Source of the DNA: Terriglobales bacterium
GTDB lineage: Bacteria; Acidobacteriota; Terriglobia; Terriglobales; Acidobacteriaceae
Length of the DNA stretch: 64,000 bases
Assembly (NCBI GenBank): GCA_035651995.1
Contig: DASRER010000028.1
Span: 62,001-126,000 of the forward strand
Direction: 5' to 3'
The translations under genes were made by a program, and so were the position numbers. Positions 50,781 through 59,330 of this stretch are shown here, piece by piece; positions within the stretch are counted from its first letter, which is position 1; each line of letters opens with the position of its first letter. Below the pieces are notes generated by a model. It made no database searches and was not told where the DNA came from. It saw nothing but the letters and a program-made list of their open reading frames with translations.

Positions 50781-51758
50781 ATGAAAAATCAAAGATGGCG
50801 GGGGATCGCGATTCTGGCGGTGATGCTGGCGTTTGCCACGGCCGCGTTCGCGGCGGAAGAGGGCACGTTTGATCGCGCGCTCAAGGTGACGGGCCCGGTA
50901 GAGATGGAAGTTGCGACCGGCTCGGGGCAGATCATGGTGCACAGCGGGGCGGCGGGGGCGGTGACGATCAAAGGCACAGTCCGGGTGAGCGACAGCTGGA
51001 TGGGCACTAGCGACGCCAAGGCGAAGTTGCAGCGCATCCTGGGCAATCCGCCGGTGGAACAGAGCGGAAACGTGATCAAGATCGGGCGGGTTGACGATCC
51101 GGAGCTGCGGCGCAACGTGAGCATCAGCTATGAGATCGTTACGCCGGCGGAGACGCGGCTGGTGGCGAAGACGGGCTCGGGCGATCAGACGGTGGCGGGA
51201 CTTCGCGGGCCGGTGGAAATCGCAACCGGATCAGGCCGCCTTCGCGCGAACGATATCGGGAGCGAGGTGCGCGCGAGTTCGGGATCGGGCGACATTGGGC
51301 TGGAGAACATCAACGGCGCGGTGCGCGCGTCAACCGGCAGCGGGCGCGTGAGCGCGCTGCGCGTGGCGGGCAGCTTCGACGCCAGCTCGGGATCGGGCGA
51401 GATTGAGTCGGAGCAGACTGCAGGCGGCAATGCCCGGGTGAGCACGGGATCGGGCAGCATCCGGCTGCGCGGCGTGAAGGGTGCGCTGACGGTCAGCACG
51501 GGCAGCGGCGACATCCAGGCGCAGGGCGAACCGACCAGCGAGTGGAAAGTGGACACGGGCTCGGGCAGCGTGGAGCTACACGTGCCGCAGCAAGCGGCGT
51601 TCGACGTCTACGCGCGCAGCAGCTCGGGACGGATCACGGTGGACCATCCGATGACCGTGCGAGGCACGATCAACCGGCACGAAGTTCGCGGTTCGGTGCG
51701 CGGCGGCGGCGCGCTGCTGAACGTGCACACCGCGTCGGGCAACATCGAGGTGCGGTAG
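50781..51758 (+). CDS. Exported DUF4097 protein with 18-residue GSG repeats
   Basis: 325-residue exported protein with a signal peptide (about 1-25). Its beta-solenoid is marked by a GSG turn every 18-19 residues: T131-GSG, T149, S167, T185, S203, T222, T240, T259, each followed by an acidic, polar or hydrophobic pair (SGDIGL, SGRVSA, SGEIES, SGSIRL). This regularity indicates one rung per repeat. A final TASGNIEVR ends the solenoid. GGAGGA lies five bases before the ATG. A strong terminator follows. It is probably a surface or periplasmic protein; the ligand is unknown. Confidence 0.82.
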   Translation: MKNQRWRGIAILAVMLAFATAAFAAEEGTFDRALKVTGPVEMEVATGSGQIMVHSGAAGAVTIKGTVRVSDSWMGTSDAKAKLQRILGNPPVEQSGNVIKIGRVDDPELRRNVSISYEIVTPAETRLVAKTGSGDQTVAGLRGPVEIATGSGRLRANDIGSEVRASSGSGDIGLENINGAVRASTGSGRVSALRVAGSFDASSGSGEIESEQTAGGNARVSTGSGSIRLRGVKGALTVSTGSGDIQAQGEPTSEWKVDTGSGSVELHVPQQAAFDVYARSSSGRITVDHPMTVRGTINRHEVRGSVRGGGALLNVHTASGNIEVR

Positions 51759-51774
51759 GGCACGCACCAGCGCG

Positions 51775-51829
51775 ACGGCCCGCGCTTTCGCCGACTGACT
51801 CTGCTCCGGCGGGACGCGGGCCGTTTTTT
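51775..51829 (+). terminator. Rho-independent terminator of the DUF4097 gene
   Basis: ACGGCCCGCG (51775-51784) pairs with CGCGGGCCGT (51815-51824), with a 30-base loop, and six T follow directly. Confidence 0.8.
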
Positions 51830-51879
51830 GTTCTGCTGACGATTATTGTCGCTTTGCAAGCGGTGTTCGCAGCGCCATC

Positions 51880-52086
51880 ATGCGAGGCTTGGCTGAGCAC
51901 AGAGAGAGAACACAACTGGTTGGCGATGCGCTGCGAGAAGGGGCAGTGCTGATCGCGGTCTTGTGGCCGCTGGAGCGCTACGTAACCGAACCTGGACACC
52001 ATGTTGGTGTTTGGGAGATCGTTCTTGCCGAGACACTCGCCGGCATCCTGCTATGGTGGGGTATCATCATGGAAGGCAGGGATTAG
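51880..52086 (+). CDS. Small membrane protein of unknown function
   Basis: 68-residue protein. After a polar start (MRGLAEHRERTQLVGDALRE) come two hydrophobic stretches (GAVLIAVLWPLERYV and VLAETLAGILLWWGIIM), suggesting two membrane helices or one plus a re-entrant helix. No known family. It ends two bases before a second tiny membrane gene, so the two form a unit. Confidence 0.6.
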   Translation: MRGLAEHRERTQLVGDALREGAVLIAVLWPLERYVTEPGHHVGVWEIVLAETLAGILLWWGIIMEGRD

Positions 52087-52088
52087 CA

Positions 52089-52208
52089 ATGGACATCTAT
52101 GGTGTCTGGCTCGCCACCTTCGGATTTTTCGCCGTGGTGTTCCTGGTCGGAAAGTACTGGCAGTCGCGCGATCGCGCCGAACGCGAAAAAAGACGCGCAG
52201 CGCGCTGA
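52089..52208 (+). CDS. Tiny single-pass membrane protein
   Basis: 39-residue protein, MDIYGVWLATFGFFAVVFLV then GKYWQSRDRAEREKRRAAR: one membrane helix and a basic, charged cytosolic tail. It starts two bases after the preceding small gene. CAGGGATTAG upstream of the ATG is a plausible ribosome site. Confidence 0.55.
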   Translation: MDIYGVWLATFGFFAVVFLVGKYWQSRDRAEREKRRAAR

Positions 52209-52266
52209 AGCCGCGCGCCGAAGCAGTGCTCCTCGGGCCTTTCTCGTGCCATTCTTCCCTGAATTC

Positions 52267-52294
52267 TTGACTTGCGCGCGGCGCGCGCGATAAC
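52267..52294 (+). promoter_or_regulatory. Probable promoter of the SAM hydrolase gene
   Basis: TTGACT (52267-52272), a 16-base spacer made of CGCG steps, then GATAAC (52289-52294). It lies about 45 bases before the start codon. Confidence 0.5.
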
Positions 52295-52335
52295 GTCCCG
52301 ACGACTTTCTGATTCCGTTCTGGCGGGAGATTCCT

Positions 52336-53166
52336 TTGGCGCAGCGCATGGTGACCTTCACCACCGACTTCGGCACGACGGACCACTACGTCGGAGCGAT
52401 GAAGGGCGTGATCTACAGCATCAATCCGGATGCGAAGCTGGTGGACATTTCCAACTCGGTGCAGTCCTACGACGTGCTGGACGGCGCGATCACCATCGCG
52501 CAGGCGTACAGCTACTACCCGGCGGGCACGATTCACGTGGTGATCGTCGATCCCGGCGTGGGGTCGTCGCGGCGGCCGCTGCTGGTCACGACCGAGCGGC
52601 ACATGTTCCTGGCGCCCGACAACGGCGTGCTGTCGTTCGTCTTCGAGCGCGAAGAGCGGCTGTCGGTGCGGCACATCACCAGCGAGCACTATTTTCTCCA
52701 GCCGGTGAGCCAGACGTTCCACGGACGCGACGTGTTTGCCGCCGTCGCGGGATGGATGAGCAAGGGGGTTGAGGCGGCGAAGTTCGGCGACGAGATCACC
52801 GACTTCGTCCGCTTCGCGGCGCCGAAGCCGAAGGCGCTGAGCGACAAGGCCATGAAGGGACTGGTGCTCAAGACGGACAAGTTCGGGAACCTGATTACGA
52901 ACATTCGTCCTGACGATTTGCCGCAGCTGTTTCAGGCGGAGCCGCCGCCATTTCGGATTGTCGTCGGCAAGGGCGAGATCACGAAGATGAAGACGGCCTA
53001 CGCGCAGGGCACGCCCGGCGAGGTCTTCGCGATCCAGGGCAGCATGGGTTTTTTGGAGATTGCGACCAACCGGGGGTCGGCGTCGCGCACGATCCTGGCG
53101 GACAAGGGCAGCGAAGTCGGAATTTGGATTGGGGAAGATGCGGTGGCCACTCCCGCGGCTTCGTAA
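52336..53166 (+). CDS. SAM hydroxide adenosyltransferase (SAM hydrolase, DUF62)
   Basis: 276-residue enzyme of the DUF62/fluorinase-like family, whose usual members hydrolyse S-adenosylmethionine to adenosine and methionine. FTTDFGTTDHYVGAMKGVIY near the N-terminus holds the catalytic Asp motif. Further signatures are HVVIVDPGVGSSRRPLLVTT, FLAPDNGVLSFV, SQTFHGRDVFAAVAG and DKFGNLITNI. A TTG at 52336, seven bases after GGGAG, is preferred; the ATG four codons later is too far from that site. It stands alone. Confidence 0.9.
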   Translation: MAQRMVTFTTDFGTTDHYVGAMKGVIYSINPDAKLVDISNSVQSYDVLDGAITIAQAYSYYPAGTIHVVIVDPGVGSSRRPLLVTTERHMFLAPDNGVLSFVFEREERLSVRHITSEHYFLQPVSQTFHGRDVFAAVAGWMSKGVEAAKFGDEITDFVRFAAPKPKALSDKAMKGLVLKTDKFGNLITNIRPDDLPQLFQAEPPPFRIVVGKGEITKMKTAYAQGTPGEVFAIQGSMGFLEIATNRGSASRTILADKGSEVGIWIGEDAVATPAAS

Positions 53167-53205
53167 AACCAGTTTCACGTTTCGCGTTCCGCGCCCCGAA
53201 GGCCG

Positions 53206-53439
53206 TTACGGGTTGCGCGGCTTCGGGCGCGCATAGCGGTCCATTTCGGCGGTCCACTTCAGGAAGCGGGCCAGTTCGCGGCGCTCGCGCCACATGAACC
53301 CCCAAAATTCCAGGAAACCGATTTTGTCCATCTTGAGGCCGCAGTAGGTCTCGATGCGCCACTTTAGATAGGGACTTCGCCAGGGGGCGAGGCGGTGTCC
53401 CGCGGTGGCGGCCCAGAGGAAGCGGAGGATGTAACGCAT
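53206..53439 (-). CDS. Small conserved-looking hypothetical protein
   Basis: 77-residue basic protein, MRYILRFLWAATAGHRLAPW then RSPYLKWRIETYCGLKMDKI and GFLEFWGFMWRERRELARFL. The sequence is rich in aromatic and basic residues and has no signal peptide. I do not recognise a family. It lies downstream of pilR on the same strand, separated by repeats. The upstream in-frame extension is repeat-derived and excluded. Confidence 0.6.
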   Translation of the reverse strand: MRYILRFLWAATAGHRLAPWRSPYLKWRIETYCGLKMDKIGFLEFWGFMWRERRELARFLKWTAEMDRYARPKPRNP

Positions 53440-53625
53440 GAAGACCGTCGTTGGTCGTTGGCCGCCGGCCGCTGGCCACCGGCCTGCAACGAGTATAGCG
53501 GGCGTCGGCAGCGGCCCAGTCGTTTCTGCGGGACCGGATCGAATTCGATCCGTTCCCCGGCGCTTCGTGCCGGGCCACATTCAGCCGCCCTTCCGGCTGC
53601 TCGTTCCAAGAACCGAGAACCGGTT
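53440..53625. repeat. Word repeats and third composite palindrome element
   Basis: GTCGTTGGTCGTTGGCC words (53444-53460), then the composite element (53521-53600): TGCGGGACC, GGATCGAATTCGATCC, a CCCGGCGCTTCGTGCCGGG-like hairpin, CCACATTCAGCCGCCCTTC, and AGAACCGAGAACCGG words. No gene is seen. Confidence 0.65.
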
Positions 53626-55005
53626 TCAGATGTCGTACTTCTTCAGCAGGTGGCGGAAGCTGCGGTAGGAGATTTTCAGCAGGTCGGCGGCGCGGGTTTG
53701 GACGCCGCCGGACTGGCGGAGGGCGGACTGGATCAGCGAGCGCTCGATGCTGGCGACGTAGCGCTCCAGGTCAACGCCCTCGGGCGGGAGCGCGGCGCCG
53801 TCGCCTGCAATGCCCGCTGCCGCGGCGGTGGCGCGGGCGCGCGGACGGTCCATGGGTATCTCGACGTGGAGCTCGTTGCCGCTCTCGAGCGCGACGGCGC
53901 GTTCGATAGTGTTCTCCAGCTGGCGGACGTTGCCCGGCCACTCGTAGGCGCAGAGGTCGCGCAGCGAGCTGGCGGCGATGCGCAGGATGCTCTTGCCTGC
54001 CGCCGGCGCGAAGCGCTTGAGAAAGTGGCCGGCGAGCAGGGGGATGTCTTCTTTGCGGTCGCGCAGCGGCGGGACTTCGATGGGGATGACGCTCAAGCGA
54101 TAGTAAAGGTCTTCGCGGAAGCCGCTTTCGGCGACGAGCTTTTCCAGGTCTTTGTTGGTGGCGGCGATGACGCGGACGTCCACCGGAATTTCTTCCGTGC
54201 CGCCGACGGGGCGCACGGTGCGCTCCTGGAGCGCGCGCAGCAGCTTGACCTGCATGGCGATGCTCATCTCGCTGACTTCGTCGAGGAAGATGGTGCCGCC
54301 GTGCGCGCCTTCGAACAGGCCGCGCGAGTTGTGCGTGGCGCCGGTGAAGGCGCCCTTCACGTATCCGAAGAGTTCGCTTTCGAGCAGCGTCTCCGGAAAC
54401 GCGCCGCAGTTGACGGGAATGAAGGGTTCGGAGGCGCGCGGCGAGCAGGCGTGCAGCGCGCGCGCGACCAGTTCCTTTCCGGTCCCGCTCTCGCCCAGGA
54501 TCACCACGGTGCTGCCGGTGGCGGCGACGGTGCGGATGGTTTCCTTCAGCTTCTCCATCGCGGCGCTGGCGCCGATGATGTTCTCCAGCGAGTTGCGGCT
54601 GTTGGCGTCGCGGCGGAAGGCCTGGTTCTGGCGGCGGAGCGAGACTTTGTCGAGCGCGGCGTCGATGGCCAGGCGGACGGCCTCCACCAGGTCTGGCCCT
54701 TTTTGCAGGTAGTCGGAGGCGCCGGCCTTCACGGCCTGGATGGCGGCGTGCACGTCTTCGACGGCGGTCATGAGGACGACGGCGGTCTCGGGCGAGGAGC
54801 GGCGCGCGTGCTTGAGCACGTCAATGCCGTTGGTGTGCGGCATCTTGATGTCGGTGAGGATGATGTCGTAGAGCGCGGAATCAATCTTGCGCTTGGCGGC
54901 CTCGCCCGAGTTCACCGTTTCAATGCGGTGGCCGTCTTTGCGCAGGGTGATTTCGAGCATTTCGCAGATGGAGCGCTCGTCGTCGCAGACCAGGATGTTA
55001 GCCAT
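53626..55005 (-). CDS. pilR: NtrC-family response regulator PilR
   Basis: 459-residue sigma54 activator. The receiver domain has phosphoacceptor Asp52 (ILTDIKMP). The AAA+ domain has Walker A GESGTGKE (171-178), intact GAFTGA (218-223) and Walker B GGTIFLDEVSEM. The Fis-type DNA-binding helix-turn-helix is at the C-terminus (GGVQTRAADLLKISYRSFRH). The start overlaps the end of the pilS gene by eight bases, so the two are coupled. In other bacteria PilR activates pilA from a sigma54 promoter; no pilA is in the window. Confidence 0.92.
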   Translation of the reverse strand: MANILVCDDERSICEMLEITLRKDGHRIETVNSGEAAKRKIDSALYDIILTDIKMPHTNGIDVLKHARRSSPETAVVLMTAVEDVHAAIQAVKAGASDYLQKGPDLVEAVRLAIDAALDKVSLRRQNQAFRRDANSRNSLENIIGASAAMEKLKETIRTVAATGSTVVILGESGTGKELVARALHACSPRASEPFIPVNCGAFPETLLESELFGYVKGAFTGATHNSRGLFEGAHGGTIFLDEVSEMSIAMQVKLLRALQERTVRPVGGTEEIPVDVRVIAATNKDLEKLVAESGFREDLYYRLSVIPIEVPPLRDRKEDIPLLAGHFLKRFAPAAGKSILRIAASSLRDLCAYEWPGNVRQLENTIERAVALESGNELHVEIPMDRPRARATAAAAGIAGDGAALPPEGVDLERYVASIERSLIQSALRQSGGVQTRAADLLKISYRSFRHLLKKYDI

Positions 55006-56689
55006 GCGCCCCCTTAACCGCGGCGGAGACCGGTTCGTCCGCGCCGGGACGATCAGCGGGTGCGGGAACGCGGGCGGCCTGCCTGATTTCGAGGATGAAT
55101 TCGGCGCCGTGGCCGGGCTCGGAGCGCACGCTGATCTTGGCGTCGTGCGCCTGCACGATCTGGTAGACGATGGCGAGGCCGAGGCCGCTGCCGCTCTCAA
55201 ACCATGACTGATAGGGTTCGAAGACTTTTTCCACCTGCTGCGCGGTGAGGCCGGGGCCGGTGTCGGCGAAGCTGATGAGCCACTTGCCGTCGCGGGCACG
55301 CAGAGAAACAGTGAGCGTGCCGCCGTGCGGCATGGCGCGGACCGCATTCTCGCAGATATTCCAGAAAACCTGCTTCATGCGGTCGCCGTCAGCGACGGCC
55401 GGGGCCTCGGCAGCCTCGAAGTTGCGGACGATGCGGATGGCGGGGCGTGGGCTGTCGCCCGATCCGAGCAGCGGAAGCCGGTTTTCGAGCAGGGTGAGCG
55501 TGTCATCGAGCAGCAGGCGCAGGTCGAGGTGCGCGAAGGTGTAGTTTTTGTCGCGCGCGTAGGCGAGGAAGTCGGAGATGATGCCGTTGAGGCGCACGGA
55601 CTCGCGGCCGACGATATCCACCAGGCGGAGCTGCTCGTCGTTGAGCGCGGCGACGGAGGCGAGCACCTTGACCGAACCGGCGATGGAAGCCAGCGGCTGG
55701 CGGATTTCGTGGGCAATGCCTTCCGCCATGCGTCCGAGGGCGGCGAGGCGGTCGCGCATGCGGACCTCGCGCTCCAGGCGGCGGACCTCGGTGAGGTCGG
55801 TAAACGTGTAGAGGAAGCCGGAGGCGCCGCTGCCGGGCACGGTGAGGGTGGCGGCGGTGACGCCGAGGGTTTTTTCCTTGCCGGTGGGAGTGAGCGAGCG
55901 CGCTTCGCCGCGCGATGAGCCGCGGATTCCGATGGGCAGGCGGTCGAGAAACAGGCTGCTTACCGGTTGGCCGAGCACGTCTGCCTCTTCGCGCTCCAGC
56001 AGGCTCGCGCCGGCGGGATTGAGCACGGTGACGCGGCCCTCAAGGTCGGTGGTGATGAGGCCGCCGGTCATCGAGTTGATGATGTTCTCGTGCAGGGCCT
56101 GGAGGTTGAGCAGCGCGCCGCTCTTATCGGCCAGCTGCACGTCGGCCTGGCGCAGCTTGTTGCTGAGCATGCTCGACAGGTAGGCGATGGCGATGTACGC
56201 GAACAGGTTGATGAAGATGACGGCCTGCAGCGAGCGCGGGCCGGGTGTGGAGGAGCCGTAGGACGGAATGATGCCGAAGTAGGTGAGCTCGAGCATCGCG
56301 CCGAAGGCGATGAAAGCCAGCAGGGCGGTGAGGTATGCCCAGACGCGCGAGAGCAGGATGCTGGCGACGATGATGATGAGCGGGTTGAGGAAATTGAACG
56401 AGGTGTCGATGCCGCCGGTGACGTAGAGCACGGCGGTGGCGAAGACCAGGTCAGCCAGAATCTGGGCGCGGGCCTCGAGAACGTCGTGTCCCCAGCGGCT
56501 GAGCAGCAGGTACATGAGGCTGGGGACGACGTACCAGGCGAGGATGACGCCGACGAACAGCGCTTCCGAAACGTGGGTCGGGGTGAGCCGGATGATGGCC
56601 AGCTCGATGACGAGCAGGCAGGTAACGATGATGACCCTGACCTTGACCAGCCAGGTCAGCCATGTGCGGACATTGAAGTCGGTCGCCAT
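54998..56689 (-). CDS. pilS: Sensor histidine kinase PilS
   Basis: 563-residue membrane kinase with about six N-terminal membrane segments (LVKVRVIIVTCLLVIELAII, LVFATAVLYVTGG, LIIIVASILLSRVWAYLTAL), a PAS domain (ENIINSMTGGLITTDLEGRV), an H-box (GIAHEIRQPLASIAGSVKVL) and an ATPase domain (FWNICENAVRAMPHGGTL, FADTGPGL, GSGLGLAIVYQI). It phosphorylates PilR and in Pseudomonas senses pilin levels in the membrane. ATG 56689 is chosen at the start of the conserved N-terminus. Confidence 0.9.
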   Translation of the reverse strand: MATDFNVRTWLTWLVKVRVIIVTCLLVIELAIIRLTPTHVSEALFVGVILAWYVVPSLMYLLLSRWGHDVLEARAQILADLVFATAVLYVTGGIDTSFNFLNPLIIIVASILLSRVWAYLTALLAFIAFGAMLELTYFGIIPSYGSSTPGPRSLQAVIFINLFAYIAIAYLSSMLSNKLRQADVQLADKSGALLNLQALHENIINSMTGGLITTDLEGRVTVLNPAGASLLEREEADVLGQPVSSLFLDRLPIGIRGSSRGEARSLTPTGKEKTLGVTAATLTVPGSGASGFLYTFTDLTEVRRLEREVRMRDRLAALGRMAEGIAHEIRQPLASIAGSVKVLASVAALNDEQLRLVDIVGRESVRLNGIISDFLAYARDKNYTFAHLDLRLLLDDTLTLLENRLPLLGSGDSPRPAIRIVRNFEAAEAPAVADGDRMKQVFWNICENAVRAMPHGGTLTVSLRARDGKWLISFADTGPGLTAQQVEKVFEPYQSWFESGSGLGLAIVYQIVQAHDAKISVRSEPGHGAEFILEIRQAARVPAPADRPGADEPVSAAVKGAHG

Positions 56690-56770
56690 CGTCTTCTGTC
56701 GTCTGTCGGGCGCAGAGAGCGGGCGTTGCACGCCAGCGGCGCGCAGCGCTGCGCCCTCCGCTCCCGGACC

Positions 56771-57979
56771 TCAGCCGGCCAGCTTGGAGATGAGCGAGAA
56801 CAGCGGCATGTACAGCGAGATCACGATGCCGCCGACCATGAAGCCGAGGAAGCCGATCATGATCGGCTCCAAGAGAGTGAGCATGTCCTTGGTGGCCGCG
56901 TCGACGTCGTCTTCGTAGAAGTCGGCGATCTTCTGGAGCATGGCGTCCATCGCGCCCGTGGCTTCGCCGACGCCGATCATCTGCGTGACCATGTTGGGGA
57001 AGACGCCGCTTTCCTTCAGCGGATCGACAATGGTGCGGCCTTCTTCAATGGCCTTGCGCACCTTCATGAGCGCGCGCTCGAGCACGGCGTTGCCGGATGT
57101 GCGCGCGGTGATGGAGAGACCTTCCAGGATGGGCACGCCGGAGGTGATCAGAGTGCCGAGCGTGCGGCTGAAGCGCGCGACCGCGATCTTGCGCAGCAGC
57201 ATGCCGACAACCGGAAGGTTGAGCAGGAACTTGTCGAAGTAGTAGCGGCCTTCGGGATGCTTGGTGATCTGCTTGATGGCAATGACCAGCGCGATCAGGC
57301 CGGCGATGAACACCCACCAGAAGCGGCCCACGAAGTTGCTGGCGCTCATGACGATGCGGGTGGGCAGCGGCAGGTCAACACCCAGGCCGGCGAACAACTG
57401 CGCAAACGTGGGGACGACGAACTTCAACAGGCCGCCGACGATCAGCACGGCGATGCTGATGACCGACACGGGATAGATGAGCGCCGACTTGACGGCCGAT
57501 TTCAGCTTGACGGCTTTTTCGACGTAGGTCGAAAGGCGCTGGAGAATCGTGTCCAGAATACCGCCGGTCTCGCCCGCCTCGATCATGTTGGTGGTGAGGT
57601 CGTCGAAGATCTTGGGATAGCCACGCATGGCGTTGGCGAGGGTGGAGCCGCCCTCGACCGTGGTCCGCACGCCGTTCAGGGCGCGCTGGAACGCCTGGCT
57701 CTCCTGGTTGGCGCCAAGGATTTCAAGACACTGCACCAGCGGCAGTCCGGCGTCGATCATGACGGAGAACTGGCGGAAGAAGATGGCAATGTCCTTGGTG
57801 CCGACCTTGCCTCCACCGAAGGTGGGCAGGGCGAACTCCTTGCCCTTCTCCTTGATGGCGTCGGCGGTAATGCGTTCGCGCAGCAGCTGTGCCTTGAGCA
57901 CCTGCTTGTTTTCAGCCACGCGTTCGCCGTTGACCTTCTGACCCGCGGCGTTCTTGCCAGTGTAAGTAAAAGTTGGCAT
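56771..57979 (-). CDS. pilC: Type IV pilus inner-membrane platform protein PilC
   Basis: 402-residue PilC/GspF protein with two T2SSF domains. FTYTGKNAAGQKVNGERVAE starts it. Each domain has FFRQFSVMIDAGLPLVQCLE or FSRTLGTLITSGVPILEGLS. Three membrane segments near 170-195, 215-235 and 370-395 are visible. It anchors PilB/PilT to the pilus machine. GGGAGG lies before the ATG. It sits between pilT and pilS. Confidence 0.95.
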   Translation of the reverse strand: MPTFTYTGKNAAGQKVNGERVAENKQVLKAQLLRERITADAIKEKGKEFALPTFGGGKVGTKDIAIFFRQFSVMIDAGLPLVQCLEILGANQESQAFQRALNGVRTTVEGGSTLANAMRGYPKIFDDLTTNMIEAGETGGILDTILQRLSTYVEKAVKLKSAVKSALIYPVSVISIAVLIVGGLLKFVVPTFAQLFAGLGVDLPLPTRIVMSASNFVGRFWWVFIAGLIALVIAIKQITKHPEGRYYFDKFLLNLPVVGMLLRKIAVARFSRTLGTLITSGVPILEGLSITARTSGNAVLERALMKVRKAIEEGRTIVDPLKESGVFPNMVTQMIGVGEATGAMDAMLQKIADFYEDDVDAATKDMLTLLEPIMIGFLGFMVGGIVISLYMPLFSLISKLAG

Positions 57980-58129
57980 GCCAAGCCTCCCATCAGCTCC
58001 GGCCTATGGCCGGGCGTCGAGCCCGAACAGCGTGTTAACCATCGCGCCTCAGTCGCGTTCGCTCCCTCGGCGCACCCCGCAATCAACGTCCCGTTTCGGC
58101 ACGACCCAAGTCGTGCCCTGACACAACCA
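57980..58129. other. Gap between pilT and pilC
   Basis: About 150 bases with no gene and no recognised repeat apart from a possible CGGCCTATGGCCG hairpin (58001-58013). Confidence 0.4.
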
Positions 58130-59239
58130 CTACCGTTTCATGGCCGCCGCCGCGCCGGTGGACTTCACACCCGCGCCGCGGTTGATCATTTCCTGCAGCT
58201 CGTCAGGCATGGACGAGCGCAGCAGGGCCGTCTCCAGCGAAATCTGCTTTTGGAAATAGAGCGTGGCGAGCGCCTGGTTGAACGTCTGCATCCCGTACTT
58301 GTCCTGGCCGGACTGCATGGCCGAGTAAATCTGGTGGATTTTGTCTTCGCGGATCAGGTTGCGGACGGCCGCGTTCGGCACCAGGATTTCCATGGCGCAG
58401 GCGCGTCCCTGGCCGCCGATTTTCGGCAGCAGCGATTGACACATGATGCCTTCCAGCACGAGCGAAAGCTGGGCGCGAATCTGCGACTGCTGGTGCGAGG
58501 GGAAGACGTCAATAATACGGTTGATGGTGGACGCGGCCGAGTTGGTGTGCAGCGTGCCGAAGGTCAAGTGGCCGGTTTCGGCGATGCGCAGCGCCGACTC
58601 AATCGTTTCCAAATCGCGCATTTCGCCGATGAGCACCACGTCAGGGTCTTCGCGGAGCGCGGCGCGGAGGGCCTCGGTGAATCCCTTGGTATCGGCGTGC
58701 ACCTCGCGCTGGTTCACCAGGCAATTCTTGTTCTGGTGGACGAACTCGATCGGGTCTTCGATGGTGATGATGTGGTCGTGGCGCTCGGAGTTGATCTTGT
58801 CGATCATGGCGGCGAGCGTGGTGGACTTGCCCGAGCCGGTGGGGCCGGTGACCAGCACCAGGCCGCGCGGCTTTTCGCACAGCTTGGCGACGACGGGCGG
58901 CAGTCCGAGCTGGTTGAACGACTTGATCTCGAACGGGATGACGCGGAAGACCGCGCCGGTGGCGCCGCGCTGATTGAACAGGTTGCCGCGGAAGCGGGCC
59001 AGGCCCTTGAGGCCGAAGCTGAAGTCGAGCTCCCAGTTTTCTTCGAAGCGGTGCTTTTGCGCATCGGTGAGCACGCTGTAGCAGAGCTGCTTGGTCTCAG
59101 CCGGCTGCATGGGCGGCATGTCGAGCGGCTGCAAGTGGCCGTGTACGCGCACTTGCGGCGGCGAGTTGGTGGAGATGTGGAGATCGCTGCCGTTCATCTC
59201 CAGCATTTTTCTGAGCAGGTCGCTTAACGTAACGTTCAT
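58130..59239 (-). CDS. pilT: Twitching motility ATPase PilT
   Basis: 369-residue pilus retraction ATPase. Walker A is LVTGPTGSGKSTTLA, the His/Asp boxes are HIITIEDPIEFVHQNKNC and EALRAALREDPDVVLIGEMR, and the PilT-specific AIRNLIRE motif appears as AVRNLIREDKIHQIYSAMQS. It would power retraction of type IV pili. AGGTGA precedes the ATG. It lies between pilB and pilC. Confidence 0.96.
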   Translation of the reverse strand: MNVTLSDLLRKMLEMNGSDLHISTNSPPQVRVHGHLQPLDMPPMQPAETKQLCYSVLTDAQKHRFEENWELDFSFGLKGLARFRGNLFNQRGATGAVFRVIPFEIKSFNQLGLPPVVAKLCEKPRGLVLVTGPTGSGKSTTLAAMIDKINSERHDHIITIEDPIEFVHQNKNCLVNQREVHADTKGFTEALRAALREDPDVVLIGEMRDLETIESALRIAETGHLTFGTLHTNSAASTINRIIDVFPSHQQSQIRAQLSLVLEGIMCQSLLPKIGGQGRACAMEILVPNAAVRNLIREDKIHQIYSAMQSGQDKYGMQTFNQALATLYFQKQISLETALLRSSMPDELQEMINRGAGVKSTGAAAAMKR

Positions 59240-59330
59240 CGCTTCACCTGAATGTCGTGTTCGATCCGTCAGCCGGCCAGTCGGTCAGCGGTTTGGCTGA
59301 AGTGACTGAGCGACGGACGGACTGCAAGAC

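Noticed and set aside
55967-59227. A 1086-codon open frame on the plus strand opposite pilS, pilC and pilT
   Set aside because: Its translation has no protein-like motifs and mirrors the well-supported minus-strand genes; high GC produces long antisense frames.
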